From NCBI GenBank assembly GCA_034520215.1, contig JAXHNR010000001.1, forward strand, positions 858,560 through 922,559: a stretch of 64,000 nucleotides of DNA, in the 5' to 3' direction. The position numbers and the translations under genes are program-made. The DNA is from Candidatus Krumholzibacteriota bacterium (lineage in GTDB: Bacteria; Krumholzibacteriota; Krumholzibacteriia; Krumholzibacteriales; WJIX01). Positions 10,538 to 18,560 of the stretch are shown in pieces (the first letter of the stretch is position 1; every line of letters starts with the position of its first letter). The notes beneath the pieces were generated by a model. The model worked only from the letters and a program-made list of their open reading frames with translations, made no database searches and was not told the origin of the DNA.

Positions 10538-13297
10538 TTGGCGTATGTTCCCCTCCATGTCCATACTATAAACAGTCCCTACAGGGGAATGCTGACCTGT
10601 GAGGAGCTAATCGAGCAGTCTGTCCGAAAAGGATTCGGGGCAGTTGCCGTTACCGACTGCTGGAATACCTACGCGCATCATAAGTTCTACAGGCTCGCGC
10701 GTGAAGCCGGGATAAAACCGATACTTGGTCTCGAGATCCAGCACGAATCCCTTTCCGAAAGAGACGGGTTGTATCACCTGACATTATTAGCGGAGACAGA
10801 CACCGGATATGAGAACATCGTTTCTCTCGCGGCTCTGCACTATGCTAAAAAGAATTCAAAATATGTAACGGCAGAGGAGCTGGCCCAGAGGAGCGAAGGA
10901 ATAATCGCCCTTACAGGCTCTACCCGCGGAGAAGCCGCCCAGGCCCTCCTGCACGGAAATCAGGGAAGAGTAAAAGAGGTTCTGGAAAAACTGTCCAGCT
11001 TCTACGGCAGCGATAACCTCTTTTTGGAGTTGATGAATCACAATACCGAGAAGGACTGGTTTATCTGCGAAAACTTTTCGAGGTTTTCAAAGAAGATGGG
11101 CATACCTTCAGTGGTAACGAATAATGACAGATTCATTTCACCTGATGACGCCGATGGGTATTTTATGCTCCGCTCTATTGAGATGGGCGAGAAAAGGAAG
11201 GAAGAGAAAGAGGCCGCGGATGAATATTATCTTAAAGGGGAAAAAGAGCTCGAGCCTTTCTTTTATACGGTGAGAGATGCTATCGATCTTACCGCCCGGA
11301 TATCCCGAAGATGTAATGTTGAACTTAGATACGGTTACAGTCTGGGAATAAACTCAATCGAAGATCCAAAGGGGAAGCTTGAAGAGAAATGCAGAAGCCA
11401 GCTGCGCCGGTGCTTCTCGGTCAGAGGGGGAGAGATAGCTGAAAGTCTCGAGAATAATCTGGCGGTAGAACTAGAATCTGTTGAGAGAGAAGAGATAAGC
11501 GGATTCCTTCTCTTTCTTACCGAACTGCTAAAAAAATGCCGGGAAGAAGGTGTGGCGCTGGAAGTTGTAGGCGGAAGCCTGCAGGAGAGCTTTATTGCCT
11601 ATCTTTTAGGAATAACTATGCTTAATCCACTCGAGCACGGACTTGTTTTTGAATGTTTTTGTTCATCGGACAGGTTGTCTCTGCCGCAAATTGAATTTAT
11701 AAAGGCGTATGGAAAGAGGGAGTTGATTTTCGATATCATATCATCTCTTATTCCCGGTTCGTCGATTTATTACCAGGTGTCGCGGGAGGAGATGTCATAC
11801 GCTAAGATTATACAGGAAGTTTGCAGTGCGCTTGAGGCGGGAAAGAATATACAGAGCGAACTTGAAAATATTATCCCGAAACTTAAGAAAAAGAAAGACC
11901 TGCAGGCCATGCTCGAAAGTTCACCAGCGTTAAGGACCCTTTACAGCCAGAGTGATTTAGTAAGAAGGGCGCTGCACTTGGCTGGAATCCTGAAGGGAAA
12001 GATCTGTCATTTTAATATGAACTCCTCACGTGTTTTTATTCTTCCAAAAGGCACCGGCAGACAAATTACACGTATATACCTGCCGTCCGGAGAGTGTTTT
12101 CTGCAGTGTAACAGATATACAGTTGATCATCTGGGTGGGTGGACCTTTGTATTACACCACTCTCACGTTCTCTCGGCTATTGTAGAGACGATAAGACAGA
12201 TACACCTTGAGAAACCACCTGTAAAAGGTGACAAGATGTTGATGCCTGCCGAATTAGAGGATATATCCCTAGACGACAATGATACTTTTGATATGATATC
12301 TTCAGGGGACACTACCGGGGTCTACCTGCTGGAAAGCCGGGGGGTAAGGGATATTCTAAGAAAAATAACCCCGCGGAATTTCAATCAACTTGTAACCGCG
12401 CTTTCTCTTTACAGGCCTGCTCCCCTTGAGGGCGGTCTTTGGAAGACATATGTAGATAACGGGTCTAAAGGGGATGGAGTAGAGCTTCCTGACAGTTCTC
12501 TCGCCGAGGCGCTAAAGGATACAAGAGGGGTTTTGCTCTTTATCGAGCAGGTGAGAAAAATAATAGAGCTGTCCGCCGGATTAAGGGGAAAGACAGCTTT
12601 TGAGATTGAAAGGGCGCTTAAGACTAGAGATTCGGGAGCTCTGATGAAGGCGAGGCTGAATTTTATCCGAGGAGCGATGGAGAACGGAATCAGTGAAAAT
12701 AAGGGTGACCGGATCTTCGACTTTCTCATCAAGAATATAAAGTACACTCATGATAAGGCATTGAGCTGCTCGCAGGCCTATCTGACATTCAGAAGCGCCT
12801 ATATGAAAACTCACTACTTCGAGCACTATTTCGCGGCTCTTCTAAGTGTTTACGGGAATTCTCCCGACAAATTCAAAAGATGCGCCGATTATTTTAAAAG
12901 CAGGGGAGGGAAGCTTCTGCCTCCGGATATAAATTCAAGCTGTGAATATTACACTGCCGAAGGGCTGGATATACGCTCACCTTTAAGCAATTATAAAGGA
13001 ATAGATATTGAAACCGTCAGACAGATCGCTTCAGAAAGAAGAAAAGACGGAGAGTTTAAGGGGCTTGACGATTTCCTGAGGCGTCTTGCGGATATCCCTG
13101 AAATGACTGTCTGCGGGATGATAGAAGAAGGTTTCTTCGACAGCATCGATCCTGACAGAACTTCAATGATAGATAAATGCGTGATGATCTATAAAGGGAA
13201 AAAGATACAGAATCCCTCCGGCTCTGAATCTCCGCGGAATGAGAATAGCAAAAGAGAGGAAAAACCAGGCCAGTTTTCACTTTTCGATGACGAGTAA
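10538..13297 (+). CDS. DnaE-like protein lacking the polymerase catalytic aspartates
   Basis: This 919-aa protein follows the bacterial Pol III alpha (DnaE, C-family) architecture: an N-terminal PHP-like domain (HVHTINSPYRGM), palm and finger segments (GDTTGVYLLESRG, YRPAPLEGG, THDKALSCSQAY) and a C-terminal HhH part. It is shorter than replicative DnaE (about 1100-1160 aa). Where active DnaE has PDIDIDF/PDFDVDF, this protein reads LPQIEFI, so two essential aspartates are gone. The upstream GRGS-type motif is GGSLQES, and the PHP TDH becomes TDC. The C-terminus PGQFSLFDDE resembles a beta-clamp-binding motif. Start is TTG with AAAGGGG 9 nt upstream. I infer a non-polymerising paralogue, possibly a replisome or repair adaptor; a degenerate remnant is less likely because the frame is intact. 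Confidence 0.8.
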   Translation: MAYVPLHVHTINSPYRGMLTCEELIEQSVRKGFGAVAVTDCWNTYAHHKFYRLAREAGIKPILGLEIQHESLSERDGLYHLTLLAETDTGYENIVSLAALHYAKKNSKYVTAEELAQRSEGIIALTGSTRGEAAQALLHGNQGRVKEVLEKLSSFYGSDNLFLELMNHNTEKDWFICENFSRFSKKMGIPSVVTNNDRFISPDDADGYFMLRSIEMGEKRKEEKEAADEYYLKGEKELEPFFYTVRDAIDLTARISRRCNVELRYGYSLGINSIEDPKGKLEEKCRSQLRRCFSVRGGEIAESLENNLAVELESVEREEISGFLLFLTELLKKCREEGVALEVVGGSLQESFIAYLLGITMLNPLEHGLVFECFCSSDRLSLPQIEFIKAYGKRELIFDIISSLIPGSSIYYQVSREEMSYAKIIQEVCSALEAGKNIQSELENIIPKLKKKKDLQAMLESSPALRTLYSQSDLVRRALHLAGILKGKICHFNMNSSRVFILPKGTGRQITRIYLPSGECFLQCNRYTVDHLGGWTFVLHHSHVLSAIVETIRQIHLEKPPVKGDKMLMPAELEDISLDDNDTFDMISSGDTTGVYLLESRGVRDILRKITPRNFNQLVTALSLYRPAPLEGGLWKTYVDNGSKGDGVELPDSSLAEALKDTRGVLLFIEQVRKIIELSAGLRGKTAFEIERALKTRDSGALMKARLNFIRGAMENGISENKGDRIFDFLIKNIKYTHDKALSCSQAYLTFRSAYMKTHYFEHYFAALLSVYGNSPDKFKRCADYFKSRGGKLLPPDINSSCEYYTAEGLDIRSPLSNYKGIDIETVRQIASERRKDGEFKGLDDFLRRLADIPEMTVCGMIEEGFFDSIDPDRTSMIDKCVMIYKGKKIQNPSGSESPRNENSKREEKPGQFSLFDDE

Positions 13298-13377
13298 CTA
13301 TAATTTATTTTCTGGTTGACAATTAAGCCTTCCATTGATATTTTGCATCAGTCCGAGATATGACAAGAAGTTTTAGT

Positions 13378-13451
13378 GTCCCCATCGTCTAGTCAGGATA
13401 GGACACTGCCCTTTCACGGCGGCAACACGGGTTCGAATCCCGTTGGGGGCA
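13378..13451 (+). tRNA. tRNA-Glu (anticodon TTC)
   Basis: Acceptor arms GTCCCCA and TGGGGGC pair with one wobble. Anticodon loop CTTTCAC gives TTC at 13413-13415; the T-loop is TTCGAAT. CCA is not encoded. It lies 174 nt before the recombinase gene, a common location for integrating elements, but no second copy of its 3' end was found downstream. Confidence 0.95.
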
Positions 13452-13624
13452 CTACAACTTCTTTTCATCGTTAAGGCAAAGCAAAGCCCTGCCGCCGCGG
13501 AAATACACTTGCCATATAACCTATATTCCTGATAAACTAAAAGATGCGGATTTCTAATCGGGGACAATTCTGTATAGAGCTAAAACATATACATTAGCTG
13601 GTAAATGGAAAGGGTGAGGATGTG

Positions 13625-14533
13625 ATGGGGAAGATTAGGGACCTGATGATAAATCAGCTTAAATTGAGAGGTTACAGCCCTCGAACGCTGAAAGTGTATA
13701 TTCAGCATGCCAGGGCTTTTGTTCGTTTTACAGGGAAAAGCCCCGCGCGGACCGGAAAAAAAGAAATATTAAACTACATGATGTATCTTACGAAGGAGAA
13801 GAAAGTCTCCCTTTCCTATAGAAATCAGACCGTAAGCGCTCTGAAATTTCTCTATAAATATGTACTTAAAAAACCCTGGGTAATAGAGGAGCTTCCAAGG
13901 CCGAAAAAGGCCTCGAGGCTGCCTGTTGTTCTCAGCGCGCGGGAAGTATCAAGACTTCTCTCTGAAGTTCCAAACAGAAAGCATAAGGCTATAATGGTAG
14001 TTGCCTATTCAGCGGGATTGAGGGTTGGAGAGGTTGTAAGACTCAAAGTCAGCGATATTGACCCGGAACGCATGATGATACATGTTAAAGGCGGTAAGGG
14101 AAGAAAGGACAGATATACTATTCTTTCAGTCCTCGCGCTGAACGTTCTGCGTGATTACGCCTATTTCTATAAGCCGAAGAAGTGGCTATTTCCCGGAGGG
14201 AGGGAAGGGAGGCATATTACTGAGAGATCTGTACAGAAGGTAGTAGCCGGAGCTGCAAAAAAAGCAGGTATCAGAAAGCATGTCACAACACATACCCTCA
14301 GACACAGTTTCGGAACACATCTGCTTGAAAATGGAACTGATTTAAGGTACATTCAGGAACTGCTGGGACACAAAAGCGCGAGAACAACTCAAATCTATAC
14401 ACATGTTTCAAAAAGAGACCTGGCGAGAATAGTATCGCCCCTCGACAGAATGGATATAGACAGAGAGAAGAGCAGCGTGATAGGTGGCGGACCAGACAGA
14501 AAAAGTAATTGTAAAGAGAATGGAAACACTTAA
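13625..14533 (+). CDS. Tyrosine recombinase (XerC/D or IntI-like) heading the cassette array
   Basis: The N-terminal SAM-like DNA-binding domain (KLRGYSPRTLKVYIQHARAF) is followed by the catalytic domain. Conserved residues are visible: Arg in AGLRVGE, Lys in VKGGKGRKDR, His-x-x-Arg in HTLRHSFGTHLLENG, His in LLGH and the nucleophile Tyr in TTQIYTHV, followed by an SPLD end as in integron integrases. The 15-25 aa insertion typical of IntI between the Lys and HxxR motifs is absent (LRDYAYFYKPKKWLFPG continues as in XerC/D). It lies between tRNA-Glu and the first cassette junction and is transcribed in the same direction as the cassettes, unlike class 1 integrons. GTG 13622 is an alternative start. 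It may catalyse attC recombination; this is inferred from position. Confidence 0.85.
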   Translation: MGKIRDLMINQLKLRGYSPRTLKVYIQHARAFVRFTGKSPARTGKKEILNYMMYLTKEKKVSLSYRNQTVSALKFLYKYVLKKPWVIEELPRPKKASRLPVVLSAREVSRLLSEVPNRKHKAIMVVAYSAGLRVGEVVRLKVSDIDPERMMIHVKGGKGRKDRYTILSVLALNVLRDYAYFYKPKKWLFPGGREGRHITERSVQKVVAGAAKKAGIRKHVTTHTLRHSFGTHLLENGTDLRYIQELLGHKSARTTQIYTHVSKRDLARIVSPLDRMDIDREKSSVIGGGPDRKSNCKENGNT

Positions 14534-14574
14534 AAACAGCAGCAGAACAAAAGGTACGCATATCTCCGACATTA

Positions 14575-14740
14575 GAGGAGATAACGAACATTACAAACGC
14601 GACAACAAAGCCAAGGAGGAATAACAAGAAACACCCACAACCCAAAAACAACCAGAGGGTTTAACATGAAACATACAAACGCAAATCCCGGGGGGATAAC
14701 ATATAAAAACAACAATCCCCCCGCAAATAAAGTGTTATGC
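14575..14740 (+). repeat. Four ~40-nt direct repeats ending at the first cassette core site (attI-like candidate)
   Basis: Purine runs followed by ATAAC or TTAAC recur at 14581, 14621, 14661 and 14696, i.e. at 40-, 40- and 35-nt intervals. The context is (G)AGGAG-ATAAC, GAGGA-ATAAC, AGGGT-TTAAC and GGGGG-ATAAC, each followed by A-rich tracts; ACAAACGC occurs in copies 1 and 3. The + strand is almost free of T between 14585 and 14650. The last unit also contains an inverted pair (GGGGGGAT / ATCCCCCC), and the stretch ends in a core-site-like GTTATGC at 14734-14740. This spacing would suit recombinase-binding direct repeats of an attI site. The rest of the 14534-14764 gap holds no convincing gene. 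Confidence 0.5.
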
Positions 14741-14764
14741 GTAATACGATAGGATTTAGATCTC

Positions 14765-15469
14765 ATGGATGAAACAGAAAAAATTGCGAAAGAATATATA
14801 AAGTTAAAAGGTTACAAGAACATTGAATATGAACCTGATGGTAATATACCTCCTGATTTTCTGGTTAATGGAGAAATTGCTATTGAAGTTAGGCGCTTAA
14901 ATCAAAATATCAGAACAGAGGAGGGATATGAAGGATTAGAGAATGCTCACTTTCCTGTCTGGGAGAGAATAAGAGAACATCTAATATCATATGGCGCGTC
15001 CAAAACAGGAGAATCTTGGTATGTTACTTATTGGTTTGAAAGACCTATTCCTGATTGGAAGACGCTCAAAGCAAAAATTGAGAGAGTATTATTGAAATTC
15101 AGAGATCTAGGTCCTCACAAAAACACGGAATACGATATAAATAATCGTTTTAAAATTAAGATATATCGTGCTTCAAAAGAGCATTCAAAATTCTATTTGT
15201 TTGGAGGTTGTATTGATCGTGATGCATGTGGATTTGTTATGGCTAAGCTTTTGAATAACTTAGATATCTGCATAAAAGAAAAAACAGAAAAAATTAAAGC
15301 ATATAAAGGCCAATACCCTTATTGGTGGTTAATCTTGGTTGACCATATAGATTATTCCATGGAAGAGATTGACCGGAAATTTTTTCAAGAAGAAGCAAAG
15401 ATTTCGCACAACTGGGATAAAGTGATTTTGGTTGATCCAACTAACCCAGGAAGATCGTTTGAGATCTAA
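14765..15469 (+). CDS. Cassette 1: hypothetical protein, possible PD-(D/E)XK-like fold
   Basis: This 234-aa protein is not a recognised named family. The N-terminal part reads PDFLVNGEIAIEVRRLNQ at about residues 25-42, which resembles the PD...ExK core of restriction-like nucleases but with Arg in place of Lys (EVR). The C-terminal part is rich in aromatic residues (YPYWWLILVDH). It is the first gene of the array, 24 nt after the GTTATGC core site. The AT-rich composition differs from the flanking chromosome. The nuclease idea is inference only. Confidence 0.65.
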   Translation: MDETEKIAKEYIKLKGYKNIEYEPDGNIPPDFLVNGEIAIEVRRLNQNIRTEEGYEGLENAHFPVWERIREHLISYGASKTGESWYVTYWFERPIPDWKTLKAKIERVLLKFRDLGPHKNTEYDINNRFKIKIYRASKEHSKFYLFGGCIDRDACGFVMAKLLNNLDICIKEKTEKIKAYKGQYPYWWLILVDHIDYSMEEIDRKFFQEEAKISHNWDKVILVDPTNPGRSFEI

Positions 15470-15657
15470 TTGCCATTATCATTTATCTAACCCATGGTTA
15501 TAATAGCTACTTATTTAACTATTACAGCAGATTTTCCCGCAATTAAGGTGGAGGGCTAAAAATATTTAAAATATAAATTATAGACTATTACTATTATTCT
15601 GAGTGATTATTAGTCAGTCTTATCGATCTTAAACGAATGGGATATCTATCGTTCTAC

Positions 15658-15748
15658 GCATAACAGCAGATATGCGCTTCGCCCTTCGGGCTCGGCCTGA
15701 CGGCACATCCGGCAGAGCCGGATGTCGCATATCCGCGAAATGTTATAT
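15658..15748 (+). repeat. attC-like site 1
   Basis: Outer ends GCATAAC (15658-15664) and GTTATAT (15742-15748) flank nested arms, notably AGATATGCG with CGCATATCC and CATCCGGC with GCCGGATG. At 91 nt it lies within the known attC size range. Confidence 0.75.
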
Positions 15749-15784
15749 GACAGATGCCTTTGCAAAATTCAGAGAGGACATTTT

Positions 15785-16561
15785 TTGGATATTAGAGAAA
15801 TTGCAGGAATTGATCAAAATTATTACTCAATCAATCGAGAAGAACGAAACTACGCGGCCATCTTCTTTACAGCTCTGTGTCGGCCTGGAAATATCACGAA
15901 GTTCCTGGAGTTATGCGACTGCGATCTTTCAGAGCAGGTCAGCGATGATTTTGGAATATACTTCGAGTACGCCTATCTTCGCGATCTCTGGTATAGGATA
16001 GATGACGAGGAGATAAAGAAAGAGATCATTCGTGAGAACTTGAAAATTAAAGGAATTGACCAGCTTCTTTCCAAGCCGACTGTTGAGATAAACGAAAACT
16101 TTGGGGTGGCCGGAACAGCTTCAGACAGATACATCCAATTTCCAGGGAAGTGGTCTCTCAAAAAGTATTATAGGAATTTTCCTGACAGTGACGATCTGCT
16201 GAAAATCTGCAAGTTCAAATGGTCATTCAACATCAAGCCGGATATTGTTATTCACCTGGATAAGGATACAGCGATCTGCATTGAGGCAAAGTACGAATCC
16301 AGAGAAGGATTTTATCCGTCTTCGGGAGAAGAGAAAAAGATCTTTTATGACATGGGGCTTGATTTTGTTGGGCAGACCGAACTTCAAAAATACATGATGG
16401 AAGATCTACTTGGCATAGAGAGTGAGTTCATTTTCCTGGTTTACAAGAAACAGCAAAGCGATTCTCATAGGGTTATAAGCTGGCAGGAGGCATTTGACAT
16501 TCTTGATTTAACTGATATGCCCAATTTTGCTCTTAGAATGATTGAAAACATATCGGGATAG
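15785..16561 (+). CDS. Cassette 2: PD-(D/E)XK nuclease-like protein
   Basis: The C-terminal half contains KPDIVIHLDKDTAICIEAKYES, the PD...(D/E)xK spacing and beta-hairpin pattern of restriction-type nucleases. A defence role (for example an anti-phage nuclease) is plausible but not shown. The frame also has ATGs at 15722 and 15740, but both lie inside the attC site. TTG 15785 has AGAGAGGA 6 nt upstream and gives a protein starting MDIREIAGID, so I prefer it. It ends 25 nt before the next attC. Uncharacterised family. Confidence 0.7.
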   Translation: MDIREIAGIDQNYYSINREERNYAAIFFTALCRPGNITKFLELCDCDLSEQVSDDFGIYFEYAYLRDLWYRIDDEEIKKEIIRENLKIKGIDQLLSKPTVEINENFGVAGTASDRYIQFPGKWSLKKYYRNFPDSDDLLKICKFKWSFNIKPDIVIHLDKDTAICIEAKYESREGFYPSSGEEKKIFYDMGLDFVGQTELQKYMMEDLLGIESEFIFLVYKKQQSDSHRVISWQEAFDILDLTDMPNFALRMIENISG

Positions 16562-16585
16562 GTTTACTATTAGGGGCATCCGTCA

Positions 16586-16674
16586 ATATAACAAGGCATT
16601 CCCGCAACGCCGCGAAGCGCGGCTTGCCCTGCGGGACACCCTGTCGGGTGTCGGGAATGCCTGAAATGTTATGC
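16586..16674 (+). repeat. attC-like site 2
   Basis: Outer ends are ATATAAC and GTTATGC. Long arms AAGGCATTCCCG and CGGGAATGCC enclose an inner stem GACACC/GGTGTC. It is nearly identical to site 11 at 27354, including a compensatory base-pair change in the inner stem. Confidence 0.8.
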
Positions 16675-16692
16675 GTAAGGCCAAATCATATT

Positions 16693-17643
16693 ATGGACGA
16701 ATCGTGGAATAAATTAAAAACCTATATTTTTAATCTTCAAAAGACTAACTATGTTGATTGCTTAGTACCAACATACAGATGCCCAAATAAATCAATACGA
16801 GCGCATTCAATACAAAAAAAAGGCGTCTTGGACTTGCTTAGCGAGAATGGCCACATATATAGAATCAAGAATGAACTTGACAGAGTATTTTGGGAGCGTG
16901 AAGGTATAAATAAAGCGACTACATTTAAGGGATTATGCAACAAACATGACACTGAGATATTCAGAGAGATCGATAGTAATCCAATCAATTTAGAAAATCC
17001 ATATCATCTATTTTTGCTTGCTTATAGATCTGTGCTCAGGGAGATGACCGTATTGATAGACGGTGCTCTCAGAAACTTGCAAGGATTTAGGAAAAAAGTG
17101 TCTTTAGGTTTATTGGATGATGAAGAACCATCATTTGAAGAGGCAAGGATGAACGGTTTATTTGTAAATGCCGAGGAGTTCTATGAAATCAAAAGGTTGT
17201 TCGATAATATTTATCTGTCAGAGGAGCTCTCTAAAATTAAGCATAAGACAATTATTATTGAAAATATACGACCTGCGATTGCTATAAGCTCAATTTTCAC
17301 ATATGCTGAGACAAAGGTTAAATCCGAGGATACAGAGAGGATTATACTAAATGTATATCCAGAAAATAATTCTCTTATTGTAGTTTTTTCATATAGAAAT
17401 ACAGATGAAGAATATATTGAAGCTAGGATATCAAATGTAATTGAATCAAAAGGCATGAATCAATTGTATCAACTTTCAAAAATGGTTTTACGAAATTGTT
17501 ATAATTTTATTGTATCACCAATTCTTTATCGTAGTTGGGATGAAGATAGGAAAAACATTATGCTTGATTTCTTCTTCAAAACAGCCACGCAAGACTTGAT
17601 CAATTATGAAGATGAACGTTTGTTTCTTTTTTGGGACAAGTAA
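16693..17643 (+). CDS. Cassette 3: uncharacterised protein with Cys/His (HNH-like) N-terminus
   Basis: The 316-aa product starts at ATG 16693; an in-frame ATG at 16624 lies within the attC and is unlikely. The N-terminal third has a C...AHSIQ...GLCNKHD arrangement (residues about 21-80) that resembles a zinc-stabilised HNH-type finger of a widespread uncharacterised protein family. The rest is mixed alpha/beta with no motif I recognise. It could be a nuclease or effector of a defence system; that is inference from the fold hint and cassette context. Confidence 0.65.
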   Translation: MDESWNKLKTYIFNLQKTNYVDCLVPTYRCPNKSIRAHSIQKKGVLDLLSENGHIYRIKNELDRVFWEREGINKATTFKGLCNKHDTEIFREIDSNPINLENPYHLFLLAYRSVLREMTVLIDGALRNLQGFRKKVSLGLLDDEEPSFEEARMNGLFVNAEEFYEIKRLFDNIYLSEELSKIKHKTIIIENIRPAIAISSIFTYAETKVKSEDTERIILNVYPENNSLIVVFSYRNTDEEYIEARISNVIESKGMNQLYQLSKMVLRNCYNFIVSPILYRSWDEDRKNIMLDFFFKTATQDLINYEDERLFLFWDK

Positions 17644-17654
17644 TTTGGCCCTAC

Positions 17655-17794
17655 GTATAACAGCAGTTTTGCGGCCTCCAGGCCTGACGGCCTTCCGGCG
17701 TAGATGGCCTTGTCACGCCGGCTGCAGGGCAGCCGGCGCGCCAGCCTGGCTGATGCCAGGCCCGGCCACCTCGCAAACGCTCGAAATGTTATAT
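17655..17794 (+). repeat. attC-like site 3
   Basis: Outer ends GTATAAC and GTTATAT flank a 140-nt GC-rich body with arms such as CAGGGCAGCC/GGCTG and GCCTGGC/GCCAGGC. It belongs to the same family as the sites at 19503 and 22968 (shared CCTTGTCACGCCGG and GGCCCGGCCACCTCGC blocks). Confidence 0.8.
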
Positions 17795-17814
17795 GAAAAA
17801 CGCGCTGATTGGTA

Positions 17815-17842
17815 TTGACAATAATTATAATATAGGTATAAT
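17815..17842 (+). promoter_or_regulatory. Cassette promoter for brnTA
   Basis: TTGACA (17815-17820) and TATAAT (17837-17842) are separated by 16 nt and end 6 nt before the brnT ATG. Toxin-antitoxin cassettes usually bring their own promoter. Confidence 0.7.
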
Positions 17843-17848
17843 ATAATT

Positions 17849-18146
17849 ATGATAAGGTTTGACTGGGACGAGAAGAAGAACAGGGCTAATCAGAAGAAGC
17901 ACGGTGTCTCCTTCCAAGAAGCTCAGACGGTGTTCTTTGATGATTACGCCATAGAATACGACGATCCCTTTCATTCAGACAGAGAAAGAAGACAGGTTTC
18001 TTATCATAGGAAGGAGCCTGCACCTTAGAGTCCTTGTCGTATGCCATTGTCTAAGAGCCAGGGGATCTGTGATCAGGATCATAACGGCAAGGAAGGCGAC
18101 AAAGAAAGAGCGTTATCATTACACGCATAGAGGTAATTTATCATGA
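17849..18146 (+). pseudogene. brnT: brnT toxin gene, frameshifted
   Basis: BrnT is the RelE-like ribonuclease toxin of the BrnTA type II system. The first part reads MIRFDWDEKKNRANQKKHGV and continues to HSDRER, as in BrnT. Around 17981-17991 (AGAGAAAGAAGACAGG) one extra base shifts the frame and creates an early stop. The other frame then resumes with DRFLIIGRSLHLRVLVVCHC and SVIRIITARKATKKERYHY, the conserved BrnT C-terminus. Its stop overlaps the brnA ATG (ATGA), so the operon layout is intact. It is either a natural inactivation or a sequencing error. Confidence 0.85.
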
Positions 18147-18361
18147 GAAAAGAATACGATTTTTCGAAGATGAAAGGACGAAGGAATCCTTATGCCGCAA
18201 AGCTCAAGAAGCAGGTCACGATAAGGCTGGGGGTGGACGTTATCGCCTATTTCAAGGAGTTAGCAAAAGAGACGGGGATTCCTTACCAGAATCTGATAAA
18301 CTTGTATCTTCGAGATTGTGTGGTTTCAGGGAAGAAGCCAGTTCTTAACTGGCAGCCGTAA
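18143..18361 (+). CDS. brnA: Cassette 4: BrnA antitoxin
   Basis: This 72-aa antitoxin starts within the brnT stop codon (ATGA). It has the KGRRNPYAAKLKKQVTIRLG motif and a ribbon-helix-helix segment (DVIAYFKELAKETGIPYQNLINLYLRDC) typical of BrnA. It would neutralise BrnT and repress the pair. With brnT broken it may survive as an antitoxin against related toxins. Confidence 0.88.
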   Translation: MRKEYDFSKMKGRRNPYAAKLKKQVTIRLGVDVIAYFKELAKETGIPYQNLINLYLRDCVVSGKKPVLNWQP

Positions 18362-18407
18362 TGAAGGTCGCGTATTCTTGTGATATTAACTAGGAGGCGC
18401 GTTCTCC

Positions 18408-18528
18408 ATATAACAAATGTGTTCACGGCTGTGCTTGGCACCCGGGCTGCAGAGCATCCCGGCCGCCAATGCTCGCGCAAATCGCTGACCGAAGGGAAGC
18501 GATTTCGCAAACCTGCGAAATGTTATAT
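18408..18528 (+). repeat. attC-like site 4
   Basis: Outer ends ATATAAC and GTTATAT; 121 nt. Inner arms include AATCGCT...AGCGATT and CCCGGGCTGC/GCATCCCGG. It is the same family as the sites at 20481 and 33318 (shared CACCCGGGCTGC and GAAGCGATTTCGC). Confidence 0.8.
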
Positions 18529-18560
18529 GATCAGTCGCGCAAAGATGGTTCGATAACATA

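Noticed and set aside
13378-13451. Genomic island integrated at tRNA-Glu
   Set aside because: A recombinase lies directly downstream, but I found no repeat of the tRNA 3' end (GGTTCGAATCCCGTTGG) near 34 kb or elsewhere, so no att pair supports tRNA-targeted integration.
15672-16001. 109-aa frame starting in attC site 1
   Set aside because: It begins in the attC body and overlaps the better supported nuclease-like gene in another frame.
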